Below, piece by piece: positions 26,866 to 33,457 of a DNA stretch of 33,457 bases. The stretch comes from Xenococcus sp. MO_188.B8 (GTDB lineage: Bacteria; Cyanobacteriota; Cyanobacteriia; Cyanobacteriales; Xenococcaceae). A model generated the notes under the pieces. The model searched no databases and was not told the DNA's origin. It saw only the letters and a program-made list of their open reading frames with translations. Position numbers and translations under genes: made by a program. The stretch covers positions 1 to 33,457 of the forward strand of contig JASJDR010000088.1 in the NCBI GenBank assembly GCA_030065615.1. The letters are read 5' to 3'. The stretch's first letter is position 1. Each line of letters begins with the position of its first letter.

Positions 26866-27108
26866 ATGGCATTAGTACCTTGTAAAGTATGTGGCTCCCT
26901 CAATAGCGATCAAGCAGAGATTTGCCTGAGTTGCGGTTATCCAACTCAGGGAAGAAAACGACCGATGATATTTCAAGTAGCAGCAATAATTATTGTCTTG
27001 GCTTTTGTGTTGCCCACATTATTAACCGCTATTTATTGGATAAAATTACAACTCAAACCATCTTCTCCTCCACAGCAAGAGAAAATCAGTAGAGCGAAAA
27101 TTTACTAG
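26866..27108 (+). CDS. Zinc-ribbon plus one TM small protein
   Basis: 80 residues. A four-cysteine zinc ribbon is formed by CKVC (6-9) and CLSC (20-23), followed by GYPTQGRKRP and a TM helix (about 34-56, FQVAAIIIVLAFVLPTLLTAIYW), then a short polar tail. The start is backed by AGGAAAAAGG upstream. Such ribbon-TM proteins are common and of unknown role. It probably shares a transcript with the small membrane protein before it. Confidence 0.75.
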   Translation: MALVPCKVCGSLNSDQAEICLSCGYPTQGRKRPMIFQVAAIIIVLAFVLPTLLTAIYWIKLQLKPSSPPQQEKISRAKIY

Positions 27109-27196
27109 TCAAGGAAGCTTTGGAGCAGGAGGCAAAGAAGATATAGCGCTACGGGCAAGTCAAAAGACCCTGACGGGGAATTCAAAAAATGGTCAG

Positions 27197-27364
27197 ATGA
27201 GATTCCCTGACTTTGGGGACGTTAATCATGATTCAGAGATACGGAAAGTAGCAGAAAAGTTTGTGCTAGCGAACTGTTACAATCCCCAAGTAGCAATGTT
27301 GTTATTTGAAGATTACAAGGTCGAGGAAGCCAATAATGTGCTAAAACAACGGTTTCTCAATTGA
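27197..27364 (+). CDS. Short ORF, possible C-terminal remnant of a larger gene
   Basis: 55 codons from an ATG at 27197. The sequence reads as protein: IRKVAEKFVLANCYNPQVAM and FEDYKVEEANNVLKQRF. The same frame stays open upstream for about 30 more codons (FTSQGSFGAGGKEDIALRAS) without a start, into the end of the zinc-ribbon gene, which fits the tail of a gene whose front is lost. Its last 8 bases overlap the convergent small peptide gene. No family recognised. Confidence 0.4.
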   Translation: MRFPDFGDVNHDSEIRKVAEKFVLANCYNPQVAMLLFEDYKVEEANNVLKQRFLN

Positions 27365-27572
27365 ATGGATTGAGCCTGAGCTCAAAATAAATGTCATGCA
27401 ACATACTCGGCCCACTGATTATGTGAGTGGAATTACCACCTATGACCGTGTGTAGTTGTTGTGTGTCGAGGAGCTGTAGCTGGAGCTCTTGCTGCTGCTG
27501 CTCTTGGTCGCTAGATCTTTGCTCAGAATATGCTAAATGTTGGTTCTCATTTTCTTGGATTTTTATAGCCAT
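27357..27572 (-). CDS. Candidate double-glycine leader peptide (bacteriocin/RiPP-like precursor)
   Basis: 71 residues from the ATG at 27572, chosen because GGAGG lies 8 bases upstream. The N-terminal part is Gln/Glu-rich; LQLLDTQQLHTVIGG (residues 32-46) matches the leader pattern of peptides cleaved after Gly-Gly by C39 peptidase transporters (an L-x-x-x-L/V-x-G-G type helix). The 25 residues after GG (NSTHIISGPSMLHDIYFELR...) would be the mature peptide; they contain Ser, Thr and His but no Cys. No transporter or modifying enzyme is in the window, so processing is hypothetical. Ordinary small protein is the alternative. Confidence 0.5.
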   Translation of the reverse strand: MAIKIQENENQHLAYSEQRSSDQEQQQQELQLQLLDTQQLHTVIGGNSTHIISGPSMLHDIYFELRLNPFN

Positions 27573-27616
27573 GCTGTTATCCTCCAAAATAATGTTTATT
27601 TGACGAGAACTAATTT

Positions 27617-27694
27617 TTATTGATATTTTTTAGCATCATTTCCATCTTTTCCTGAAAGCTTAAAATCCTCTTTTAATATCAATTTGGAAAACAT
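27617..27694 (-). pseudogene. Short ORF with SGKDGxDAxxYQ motif, first copy
   Basis: A 25-codon frame (ATG 27694) ends LSGKDGNDAKKYQ. A related sequence, LSGKDGKDAQRYQ, occurs about 1 kb away in the 28578-28682 frame. Both lie just upstream of a small minus-strand gene. This copy stops right after YQ while the other runs on 17 residues. Probably a remnant of a short gene that was duplicated. Confidence 0.35.
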
Positions 27695-27713
27695 CTGAGA
27701 CAAATAATAATCT

Positions 27714-27742
27714 TGTAGGGACGAACGCCGTTCGCCCCTACA
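27714..27742. repeat. Dispersed palindromic repeat
   Basis: TGTAGGGACGAACG and CGTTCGCCCCTACA face each other across about one base pair, a near-perfect 29-base palindrome (one A/C mismatch). The GTAGGGnCGAACGnCGTTCGCCCCTAC type is common in cyanobacterial intergenic DNA. Confidence 0.8.
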
Positions 27743-27883
27743 CAAAATCTGTCTTACTTAAAAACTGAAATAATATAATAAAGGATGACTATATACTTGA
27801 GATCCTGGATTCCAAAACGCGCTCTCTTGTGTAAACTAAGCTAATTTTCATTAGAGTTGATAATCTTGCGTCTAATGCGAATA

Positions 27884-28237
27884 TCAAGACGAGGTTGATG
27901 CGTGAATTTTAGCCATCATATCGTCGCTAAGTAGACCTAATTCCGAGTGATATCTGAGATAGGTAAAAGCAATAATGGCTTTCCAGCTTCTACTTTCCAT
28001 AGGCATATCCTCCAAAAACTGAGTCAACATCTCAACAACTTTGCTTGTTTGTTTCCCAATTATTTCTGGTGCGATTCCTCTATTTTTAGAAATATGTCCA
28101 ATCACTAAATCGAGAACTTTTTCAAAGTCTTTTTTCTCTATTATTTCTCTTTTCTGGTTATTAATTTCTCTGAAGACTTTATCGATAACATTCTCAGTTT
28201 CTTTGATCCAGTGTCTTGCTCTTTTTGGTTGTTTCAT
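27884..28237 (-). CDS. Hypothetical soluble helical protein
   Basis: 117 residues, highly charged and predicted helical (ENVIDKVFREINNQKREIIE, KVLDLVIGHISKNRGIAPEI). The ending reads ELGLLSDDMMAKIHASTSS. No catalytic or DNA-binding motif, TM or signal peptide. Family unknown. Being in a run of small accessory genes next to a HicB-like antitoxin, it may be part of a mobile or defence-related set (inference). Confidence 0.6.
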   Translation of the reverse strand: MKQPKRARHWIKETENVIDKVFREINNQKREIIEKKDFEKVLDLVIGHISKNRGIAPEIIGKQTSKVVEMLTQFLEDMPMESRSWKAIIAFTYLRYHSELGLLSDDMMAKIHASTSS

Positions 28238-28366
28238 ATCTAATACTAGTTACTCCAAATTGCTAACTATATCATTAGTTAGAAAGTTTCAAAAATACGC
28301 AACAATATGAAAACTTTAGATCCAGGATTTCAAGTAGCGATCAATCAGACATAGTAGATTTTTTGT

Positions 28367-28588
28367 TTAAGCAACCTCTAGAGATGCTACGCTTGGCTCT
28401 GGTAGAGGTAAATTTCTTTCTTGATAAGACTCAATTAACAATTCTAAAACTTCTCTGCCATTTTTAGCAGCTTCTTCATAAGTTTCTCCATGAGTAGACC
28501 ATTTTTGCCCTGGAAAATCTGGCAAAGCAACAAGATAAATATTATCTTCCTCACTCCACTGAATAATCATTTGATATTTAAGATTCAC
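28367..28588 (-). CDS. HicB-family antitoxin-like protein
   Basis: 73 residues from a GTG at 28588, or 67 from the ATG at 28570. The HicB core is complete: MIIQWSEEDNIYLVALPDFP, GQKWSTHGETYEEAAKNGRE and VLELLIESYQERNLPLPEP, the partially degraded RNase-H-like fold of HicB. There is no ribbon-helix-helix or HTH tail, so DNA autoregulation is unlikely. HicB normally neutralises the HicA mRNA interferase encoded next to it. No HicA (dsRNA-binding-like, GSH motif) is seen on either side, so this is an orphan, or its partner was lost. Its GTG overlaps the stop of a frame carrying the SGKDG motif. Confidence 0.8.
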   Translation of the reverse strand: MNLKYQMIIQWSEEDNIYLVALPDFPGQKWSTHGETYEEAAKNGREVLELLIESYQERNLPLPEPSVASLEVA

Positions 28589-28682
28589 CTTCTTTTACCT
28601 CTCTAATAGCTCGTTTTACATCTTGTTCTTGATAACGTTGAGCATCTTTGCCATCTTTACCTGAAAGAAAGAAGTGTAAGCA
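28578..28682 (-). pseudogene. SGKDGxDAxxYQ frame overlapping the HicB start, second copy
   Basis: 34 sense codons with no start codon (stop at 28578, upstream stop at 28683). They read FFLSGKDGKDAQRYQEQDVK followed by RAIREVKEGES. The stop overlaps the HicB GTG by 11 bases, as in a translationally coupled pair, so this looks like the 3' end of a gene that stood before hicB and lost its 5' end. It is not recognisably HicA. Confidence 0.4.
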
Positions 28683-28705
28683 TTAGTCAACTACTAATAC
28701 TAATA

Positions 28706-29062
28706 CTATCGCCAACGACGAAACAGAGATCTTAAAGAATAAAGCGCCCCACGAATTTGACTAAAAACATACATACTCTCACGTAATTCTCTGGCACTGA
28801 TCATTCCACGGGAAGAAGAATTTTTAATGACACCACGATCGCGATTAAGATCATAAATAACCTTTTCTCTACGCCAGGTTGCCGACTTATCAGGATACTT
28901 TAAAGAAGCTTGCTCTATCATTCTTTGAGCTAAAGCGCGATTGCCTCTAGCAGCTTGCAATACAGCGGGATGTACTCCCCCATTATTCTGGGGTTGCTTC
29001 AAGCCGTACCAAATAAAATAACCAATAACTATTAAGAGAAATAATAAAAATATAGAATGCAT
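28706..29062 (-). CDS. Single-TM small protein with charged C-terminal domain
   Basis: 118 residues from the ATG at 29062 (MHSIFLLFLL). A longer reading to 29155 runs through a palindromic repeat and is unlikely. An N-terminal TM (FLLFLLIVIGYFIWYGL) is followed by a cytoplasmic-looking domain with AVLQAARGNRALAQRMIEQA, KYPDKSATWRREKVIYDLNR and, at the end, a basic segment SLRSLFRRWR. The TM plus 'WxxExVIYDLxRDxG' pattern resembles conserved cyanobacterial hypotheticals, by memory only. Role unknown. Confidence 0.7.
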   Translation of the reverse strand: MHSIFLLFLLIVIGYFIWYGLKQPQNNGGVHPAVLQAARGNRALAQRMIEQASLKYPDKSATWRREKVIYDLNRDRGVIKNSSSRGMISARELRESMYVFSQIRGALYSLRSLFRRWR

Positions 29063-29082
29063 AGCGCTTAAGTAATAATTAG

Positions 29083-29102
29083 GGACGTAGCACTCTACGT
29101 CC
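29083..29102. repeat. Dispersed palindromic repeat upstream of 29062 gene
   Basis: GGACGTAG (29083-29090) and CTACGTCC (29095-29102) form an 8-bp perfect stem with loop CACT. It lies in the 5' untranslated region of the small-TM gene. It resembles the 27714 repeat in style but not in sequence. Confidence 0.7.
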
Positions 29103-29247
29103 GTACATAAGTAATGAAGTAATAAGAATTTAAGAGTCTGGGACAATTTAGCCACATTATATGGGCAAAATTTCTGGATCGCCTCGATATAATTAGCGGT
29201 TTTGGGAAATATTGAGTCAAGAGAAAAGAGAAAAAGAATTAATTTTG

Positions 29248-30687
29248 ATGATTCAAGAACAAGTTTCTGATTTAAAAGCTGCTTTACAAGAGATTTGGGG
29301 ATATTCAGACTTTCGCTATCCGCAACGAGAAATAATTAATTCTCTCCTACAAAAAAAAGATGCCTTAATAGTTATGCCAACAGGAGGCGGTAAGTCGCTT
29401 TGTTTTCAACTGCCAGCATTATTACAAGATGGTTTGACATTGGTATTATCGCCTCTGATTGCTTTGATGGAAAACCAGGTACAACAACTGCAAAATAAAC
29501 AATTACCTGCTGCTTTAATTCATTCTCAACAACCTAGACAAGAGCGAAAATTTACTCTCAAAGCAATTACGAACCGAAATCTCAGACTACTGTATCTCTC
29601 TCCCGAAACCCTTCTGTCTCCTCCTGTTTGGGAAAGTCTGATTCAACCTCAAGTTAAAATTAACGGCATTATTTTAGATGAAGCTCATTGCCTAGTACAA
29701 TGGGGCACCACATTTCGACCCGCTTATACTCGTCTGGGGGCAGTACGATCTACTTTAAGCAAGATTCATTCTCGAAAAATTGCGATCGCGGCTTTTACTG
29801 CTACAGCTGATCCTCATACCCAACAAGCAATTACGAAAACTCTTAAGTTATATAATCCGGCTTTATTCCTTCTCAGTCCCTATCGTTCCAATCTCCATCT
29901 AGAAGTAAAAACGATCTGGACACCTAAAGCAAGACGACAGCAAACTTTAAAGTTTATTCAAGACAAACCACAACAATCTGGTTTAATTTATGTTCGTTCA
30001 CGTAAAGACAGTGAAGATTTAGCTAACTGGCTGCAATCGCAGAAACTATCAACTTTCCCTTATCATGCAGGTTTACCAGATAGCCAACGACGCCAAATTG
30101 AAAACCAATGGCTACAAGGAGAAATTCCTTTTGTGATTTGTACTTCCGCTTTTGGCATGGGAATCGACAAAAGTGATTGTCGGTGGATAGTTCACTATCA
30201 CACTCCCGAATTGCTAGCAGAATATCTACAAGAAATTGGCAGAGCGGGTAGAGATGGTAAAGTTGCTCACACCTTAGCCTTAGTCAGTGAACCTACAGGA
30301 TGGTTGAACCCTGAAGATAAACAAAGGAGTCAATTTTTTACTCGTCAATTAGAGCAAAAAGCACTACAAGCAAAACAAATTATGCGGCAAATCCCTGCTC
30401 AGGGGAAAATAGAGCAAGTAATTGCTGAATACTCTCAAGGTGCGATTGCATTAAGTATTCTCCATAGTTTAGATCGCCTATCCTGGCAAGATCCCTTTAG
30501 CTATAGAAAAAAATCTGCTGCTACTTCTTTCAATGACTGGCAAACTAAACAAAAACATTGGCAAAAACAAATGCAACAATTTTTGCATGCTAAACAATGT
30601 CGTTGGCAATTTCTGCTCGCTGCATTTGGTTTTAGGGAAGAATCTTCAGGGTTTCAATGTGGAAAATGCGATCAGTGTAATCGATAA
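29248..30687 (+). CDS. recQ: RecQ family ATP-dependent DNA helicase, short form
   Basis: About 479 residues from the ATG at 29248; a TTG at 29212 is in frame. Walker A MPTGGGKSLCFQ (43-54), the DEAH box IILDEAHCLVQWG, TATADPHT, GLIYVRSRKDSEDLA, FGMGIDKSDCRW and the arginine motif YLQEIGRAGRDGKV are all intact. The C-terminus has the RecQ zinc cysteines (KQCRW... FQCGKCDQCNR) and stops there, so the winged-helix and HRDC domains of full RecQ (about 600 residues) are absent. It unwinds DNA 3' to 5' in repair. A second frame overlaps its 3' end. Confidence 0.92.
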   Translation: MIQEQVSDLKAALQEIWGYSDFRYPQREIINSLLQKKDALIVMPTGGGKSLCFQLPALLQDGLTLVLSPLIALMENQVQQLQNKQLPAALIHSQQPRQERKFTLKAITNRNLRLLYLSPETLLSPPVWESLIQPQVKINGIILDEAHCLVQWGTTFRPAYTRLGAVRSTLSKIHSRKIAIAAFTATADPHTQQAITKTLKLYNPALFLLSPYRSNLHLEVKTIWTPKARRQQTLKFIQDKPQQSGLIYVRSRKDSEDLANWLQSQKLSTFPYHAGLPDSQRRQIENQWLQGEIPFVICTSAFGMGIDKSDCRWIVHYHTPELLAEYLQEIGRAGRDGKVAHTLALVSEPTGWLNPEDKQRSQFFTRQLEQKALQAKQIMRQIPAQGKIEQVIAEYSQGAIALSILHSLDRLSWQDPFSYRKKSAATSFNDWQTKQKHWQKQMQQFLHAKQCRWQFLLAAFGFREESSGFQCGKCDQCNR

Positions 30688-31051
30688 AGAACCAGAGGTT
30701 AAGGCTCATATCGAAGAGTTGAGAACAAAATATTTCAAGAAAATAATTTCCCCTAAAAAAACTGCTGATGCTTCTAAAGTAATTATTGCTATTGAAGCTC
30801 TTAAGCAACAAATAGATAGTACTTTAATTAGAAGCCCTGAAGCTTGGTTATCAGCAGCGATCCGCGATTCTTGGAAACCTAATGAAGCGATGGGAGAAGA
30901 GAAAGCAAAGGATACTTTTTCTGAATGGTATGAGTTGGCTAATGCTTATGGGATTGTTACTGAATGTCGGCAAGAAGAAAACCAATGGTTGGTCAAAGAA
31001 AATGTTGGGCAATGGCATTCTTATGATGATTTTTCACAAAAATGGACTTAA
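30659..31051 (+). CDS. Hypothetical protein overlapping the recQ 3' end
   Basis: About 130 residues from a GTG at 30659; the frame is open further upstream inside recQ, but there it reads as antinonsense of recQ. From about 30675 it looks coding: HIEELRTKYFKKIISPKKTA, KVIIAIEALKQQI, RSPEAWLSAAIRDSWKPNE. The SPEAWLxxAIRxxWKPN piece is reminiscent of the C-terminal helix of DnaD-like or plasmid replication proteins. It is in +1 frame relative to recQ and overlaps by about 28 bases. It could be a translationally coupled gene or a C-terminal fragment; no good ribosome site is visible. Confidence 0.55.
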   Translation: MENAISVIDKEPEVKAHIEELRTKYFKKIISPKKTADASKVIIAIEALKQQIDSTLIRSPEAWLSAAIRDSWKPNEAMGEEKAKDTFSEWYELANAYGIVTECRQEENQWLVKENVGQWHSYDDFSQKWT

Positions 31052-31063
31052 GTAGTCACACAA

Positions 31064-31136
31064 AATTAATTACACATTTTCAAAACAAGAATCCTTATTC
31101 TGTAAGAATTACAGAATAAGGATTGGGTAATTAATT
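31064..31136. repeat. Nested palindrome: 16-bp perfect stem inside a 9-bp inverted repeat
   Basis: AATCCTTATTCTGTAA (31090-31105) and its exact complement (31109-31124) enclose the loop GAA. Outside, AATTAATTA (31064-31072) pairs with TAATTAATT (31128-31136). No T tract follows. It lies 13 bases after the preceding gene, so it may end transcripts in either direction or be a miniature mobile element. Confidence 0.8.
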
Positions 31137-31754
31137 ATGCTTAGGTACTTATGAATACCTGAAAAGAGTTGTTGAAACATCTTAAGAAAAGTTGACTTTT
31201 GTTGTCGATTTCTGAATTGTTAATTGACAAACTCTATTTTTTTGTCAAGGTTGAGAAACAAGCGCTGCTTTTTTCCTTAAAAAAACCGACAAGAGTTCAA
31301 AAAATGGGTTTAAACAAAAAAATATTTGAAAGAGTCCAATCTAATATTAGTAATGAATTACTTTGCGGCATTGTTGAGGCAATTCAAGCTGGATATTTAT
31401 GTAGATATCAATGAACCAAAAATATAGACTTTGATTCACCAATTTTTTATCGTTTTCTATTGCGGCTATGATATATCTAGCCAAAGATCTTGGATACTTG
31501 GATACAAGAGAGGCTCCAATTATTATGGAGAAAATATTCTCGACTAGGATACAAAAAAGAAGAACCTTTAGATGACAAATTACAGGTAGAAAAACCTCAA
31601 CTATTAAAAAAACTTTTGAAATGATTCTGGAAAATAAAATTGCGACAAAAGCAGATATTTTCGATTCCCCTGCGCTCCACAGATTTATATTATACAAAGT
31701 TAATTTTCTTTCTCTCTTTAATGTTTTGAATACACCAAAAAACTGCTTTTATAT
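31137..31754. other. Decayed coding region
   Basis: About 620 bases with broken protein-like pieces in several frames. On the plus strand one reads AKDLGYLDTREAPIIMEKI and, in another frame from 31528, LWRKYSRLGYKKEEPLDD, and MILENKIATKADIFDSPALH near 31621. No single frame is open across it. It may be the remains of a gene disabled by frameshifts next to the IS; the family is not identifiable. Confidence 0.4.
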
Positions 31755-32417
31755 ATGAATAAATACGAGAATAAAAAATTGGAAGAAGGTCAAAAGACTA
31801 TCTTAATTGTTGATGACTCAGTAACAGTAAGAGATTTATTGGGTACATTATTTGACAAGTTAGGCTATCGTTCTATAAAAGCTAAAGACGGTGTGCATGC
31901 ATTAGAAATTTGTGAAACAATTCATATCGATCTCATATTTTTAGATATTGAAATGCCACGTATGAATGGATTGGAATTTCTCGCCGAAAAAAGAAACTTA
32001 GGGATTGAAATACCAACTGTAATTCTTTCATCGAGAGGAGCTGAAAGAATGCGACGAATGGCAGCTGAACGAGGCGCTATTGACTATTTAGTTAAGCCAT
32101 ATAATGAAGAAAGAATACGTAATTGTATTAACTCCTGTCTATATTCTAATCTGAATCCAACCGAAAAAAAATTAAGACAACTAGAATTTGTTAATAAATC
32201 TCTTAAAGAAGAAAACACAAATCTCAAGAAACAATTAGAACTTATTCCAAATATTGAGCTAGACCAATACGAAACAATTTTAGGTTCAGCTATTCATAGT
32301 TTAAAAAATGAGTTCTTTTTGATTTCAGATGCGAATGATGAAATTGTAGAACTATCAGTAGATCAAAAAATAATTTTCTTGAATAAATGCGATCGCCAGA
32401 TTCTCGGGCAACTATAA
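31755..32417 (+). CDS. CheY-like response regulator with truncated kinase-like C-terminus
   Basis: 220 residues. Receiver domain about 14-130: ILIVDDSVTVRDLLG (acidic pair at 20-21), phospho-acceptor Asp64 in LIFLDIEMPRMNGLE, TVILSSRG (Ser92/93 switch) and Lys114 in DYLVKP. Then a coiled coil (about 133-165, KKLRQLEFVNKSLKEENTNL). The last 45 residues contain LGSAIHSLKNEFFLISD, which looks like the H-box (His181) of a histidine kinase dimerisation domain, but no kinase ATPase follows. The gene ends 38 bases before a transposase on the opposite strand, so the 3' part may have been displaced by the insertion. It may instead be an intact regulator with an unusual tail. Confidence 0.85.
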   Translation: MNKYENKKLEEGQKTILIVDDSVTVRDLLGTLFDKLGYRSIKAKDGVHALEICETIHIDLIFLDIEMPRMNGLEFLAEKRNLGIEIPTVILSSRGAERMRRMAAERGAIDYLVKPYNEERIRNCINSCLYSNLNPTEKKLRQLEFVNKSLKEENTNLKKQLELIPNIELDQYETILGSAIHSLKNEFFLISDANDEIVELSVDQKIIFLNKCDRQILGQL

Positions 32418-32454
32418 GTTGTAGTTATGATATATGCCAAAAGTCATCAAAAAC

Positions 32455-33457
32455 TTATTCTAAAGGAATATAAATAGCTTCTACTACTTGAAAAATCTGT
32501 TCGACAGTTTGATTTAAGAAAGAAAGCATTTGTTTTAAAGGAAATATTTCTCGATAAATCAGTCTTGCTCCTCTTCGAGGTTTACTAATTTTTCTCCAGA
32601 GTAAGTTAACCCAAATATTAACTAATATAAAAGAAATGCCCACAAATAATAATCTTAAAGTAGGTTTCTTACTTGTAGTTCTAATCCGACACAAATTTTT
32701 TAATCTATAACTAGTCTCAATTCCAAATCGTTGACGATAACATTGATGAATATGGTTTAAACTTGTTGTTACTTTATAAGTAACATAAACATAATATTCA
32801 AGTCCCTTTTGTCCTCTTTTACCCTTCTTATATTTACAAATAATCCAGAGTTCAAAGGTAACAAAATCTTCTTGACTTCTGGACATTGTATAAGTTGTTT
32901 TGTAACTTTTTCTTCCCTTAAGGAACTGCTTAATACCTCCTTGCTTACCTCTTCTAATTGCTGGCATCGTTAAAGGTATATCTAAAGCTTTGAGCCATCT
33001 AATAACTGATATGCTGAAAAATTCTTGATCTAAGTAAAGTCTTTTTACTTTAATTTTTAAACTAGATAATTCCGCCAAAAGACAAGTTAGAATACAGACT
33101 TTAGTATCTTGAAATTTAACTCCTTTAATAGCCAAAGTAACTCGTTTCCCTTTTTTAATAGTGTATAAAGTGGCATAAGCATAGAAAGAACAAGTACCAT
33201 CTTTGGCTTGACTTCGATAAATATAAGGTTTCTCTGAGTCATTTGGCTTGCCATAATATGGTATTAAATTTAGGTCAATTGCTATAATTAAACTCTTGTT
33301 CTTTAGCCCTTGAGGAATTTTACTTCTTAGAGCTAAGTTAAGTTGCTTTTCTAATTGTATAAAATCAGAAATTTTTCCCAGATGATATCTAATATTATTT
33401 CCTGAAGTTGCTTTATTTAGTTCTTTACAAGTATTTTCTATTGTATCTTGCTTACTT
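32455..33457 (-). mobile_element. IS transposase (ISH3/IS4-like DDE), 5' end beyond the window
   Basis: The minus frame is open from the stop at 32455 to the right edge (over 330 codons), so the start lies outside. A start at 33135 can be ignored because the protein clearly continues upstream with LIIAIDLNLIPYYGKP (first Asp of the DDE triad), SQAKDGTCSFYAYATLY and KRVTLAIKGVKF. The second Asp is in RLYLDQEFFS and the Glu in CYRQRFGIETSYR. These match the ISH3/IS4-like DDE transposases that carry an RNase H-like fold and move DNA by cut-and-paste. No terminal inverted repeat can be fixed because the right end is outside; the left end should lie between 32417 and 32455. Confidence 0.85.

Noticed and set aside
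29248..31051. Programmed frameshift joining RecQ to the overlapping frame
   Set aside because: No slippery heptamer at the overlap; coupling or independent start is simpler.
31199..31414. 71-codon plus-strand ORF in the decayed region
   Set aside because: Starts at a TTG without ribosome site, no recognisable motif and lies among broken frames; treated as decayed DNA.
31347..31697. 116-codon minus-strand ORF in the decayed region
   Set aside because: No ribosome site or motif; hydrophobic composition results from AT-rich antisense reading.

Overview
The window looks like a piece of a cyanobacterial chromosome of moderate to low GC. The octamer GCGATCGC (HIP1, the highly iterated palindrome typical of cyanobacteria) occurs well over a dozen times. 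There is an intact photosystem II gene, psbM (8939-9046, minus strand), and several genes belong to families common in cyanobacteria: a plant-type [2Fe-2S] ferredoxin, TMEM14, BioB, YbeY and DgkA. Dispersed palindromic repeats, several gene remnants and one IS suggest a repeat-rich genome such as that of a filamentous or pleurocapsalean strain. That lineage guess is inference.

Left end (1-8792): the most unusual locus. Reading leftward on the minus strand are a four-helix membrane protein, a tubulin/FtsZ-superfamily GTPase-like protein, an 1089-residue protein with a DnaK/actin-type ATPase in its C-terminal half, and a two-TM coiled-coil membrane protein that runs off the window. Divergent from them, across a 270-base spacer, is a lipoprotein with a von Willebrand A (MIDAS) domain. 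A tubulin-like and an actin/Hsp70-like nucleotide-binding protein in one cluster with membrane proteins and a VWA lipoprotein suggests an envelope-associated, nucleotide-driven assembly. A 47-bp tandem duplication has rewritten the C-terminus of the tubulin-like protein.

Middle (8900-21300): mainly housekeeping. It holds psbM, a ferredoxin, a TMEM14 protein, a CheR-type methyltransferase carrying an in-frame palindromic repeat insertion, a truncated hydrolase, bioB, a response regulator, ybeY, dgkA, a hydroxyglutarate-oxidase-like flavoprotein (lhgO), a sodium:solute symporter of foreign-looking composition, a GHL10-type glycoside hydrolase and a small membrane protein.

Right (21400-33457): two tandem dynamin-like GTPases lie behind a sugar-type ABC binding lipoprotein. 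Next come two small membrane proteins (one with a zinc ribbon), then a run of small accessory genes: a candidate double-glycine leader peptide, a HicB-like orphan antitoxin, and small hypotheticals and remnants separated by palindromic repeats. The end holds a short RecQ helicase overlapped by a second ORF, a decayed stretch with a perfect 16-bp-stem palindrome, a CheY-like response regulator, and a transposase (DDE, ISH3/IS4-like) cut by the window edge.

No tRNA, rRNA or CRISPR array was recognised. All functional statements come from reading motifs by eye; no database search was run.
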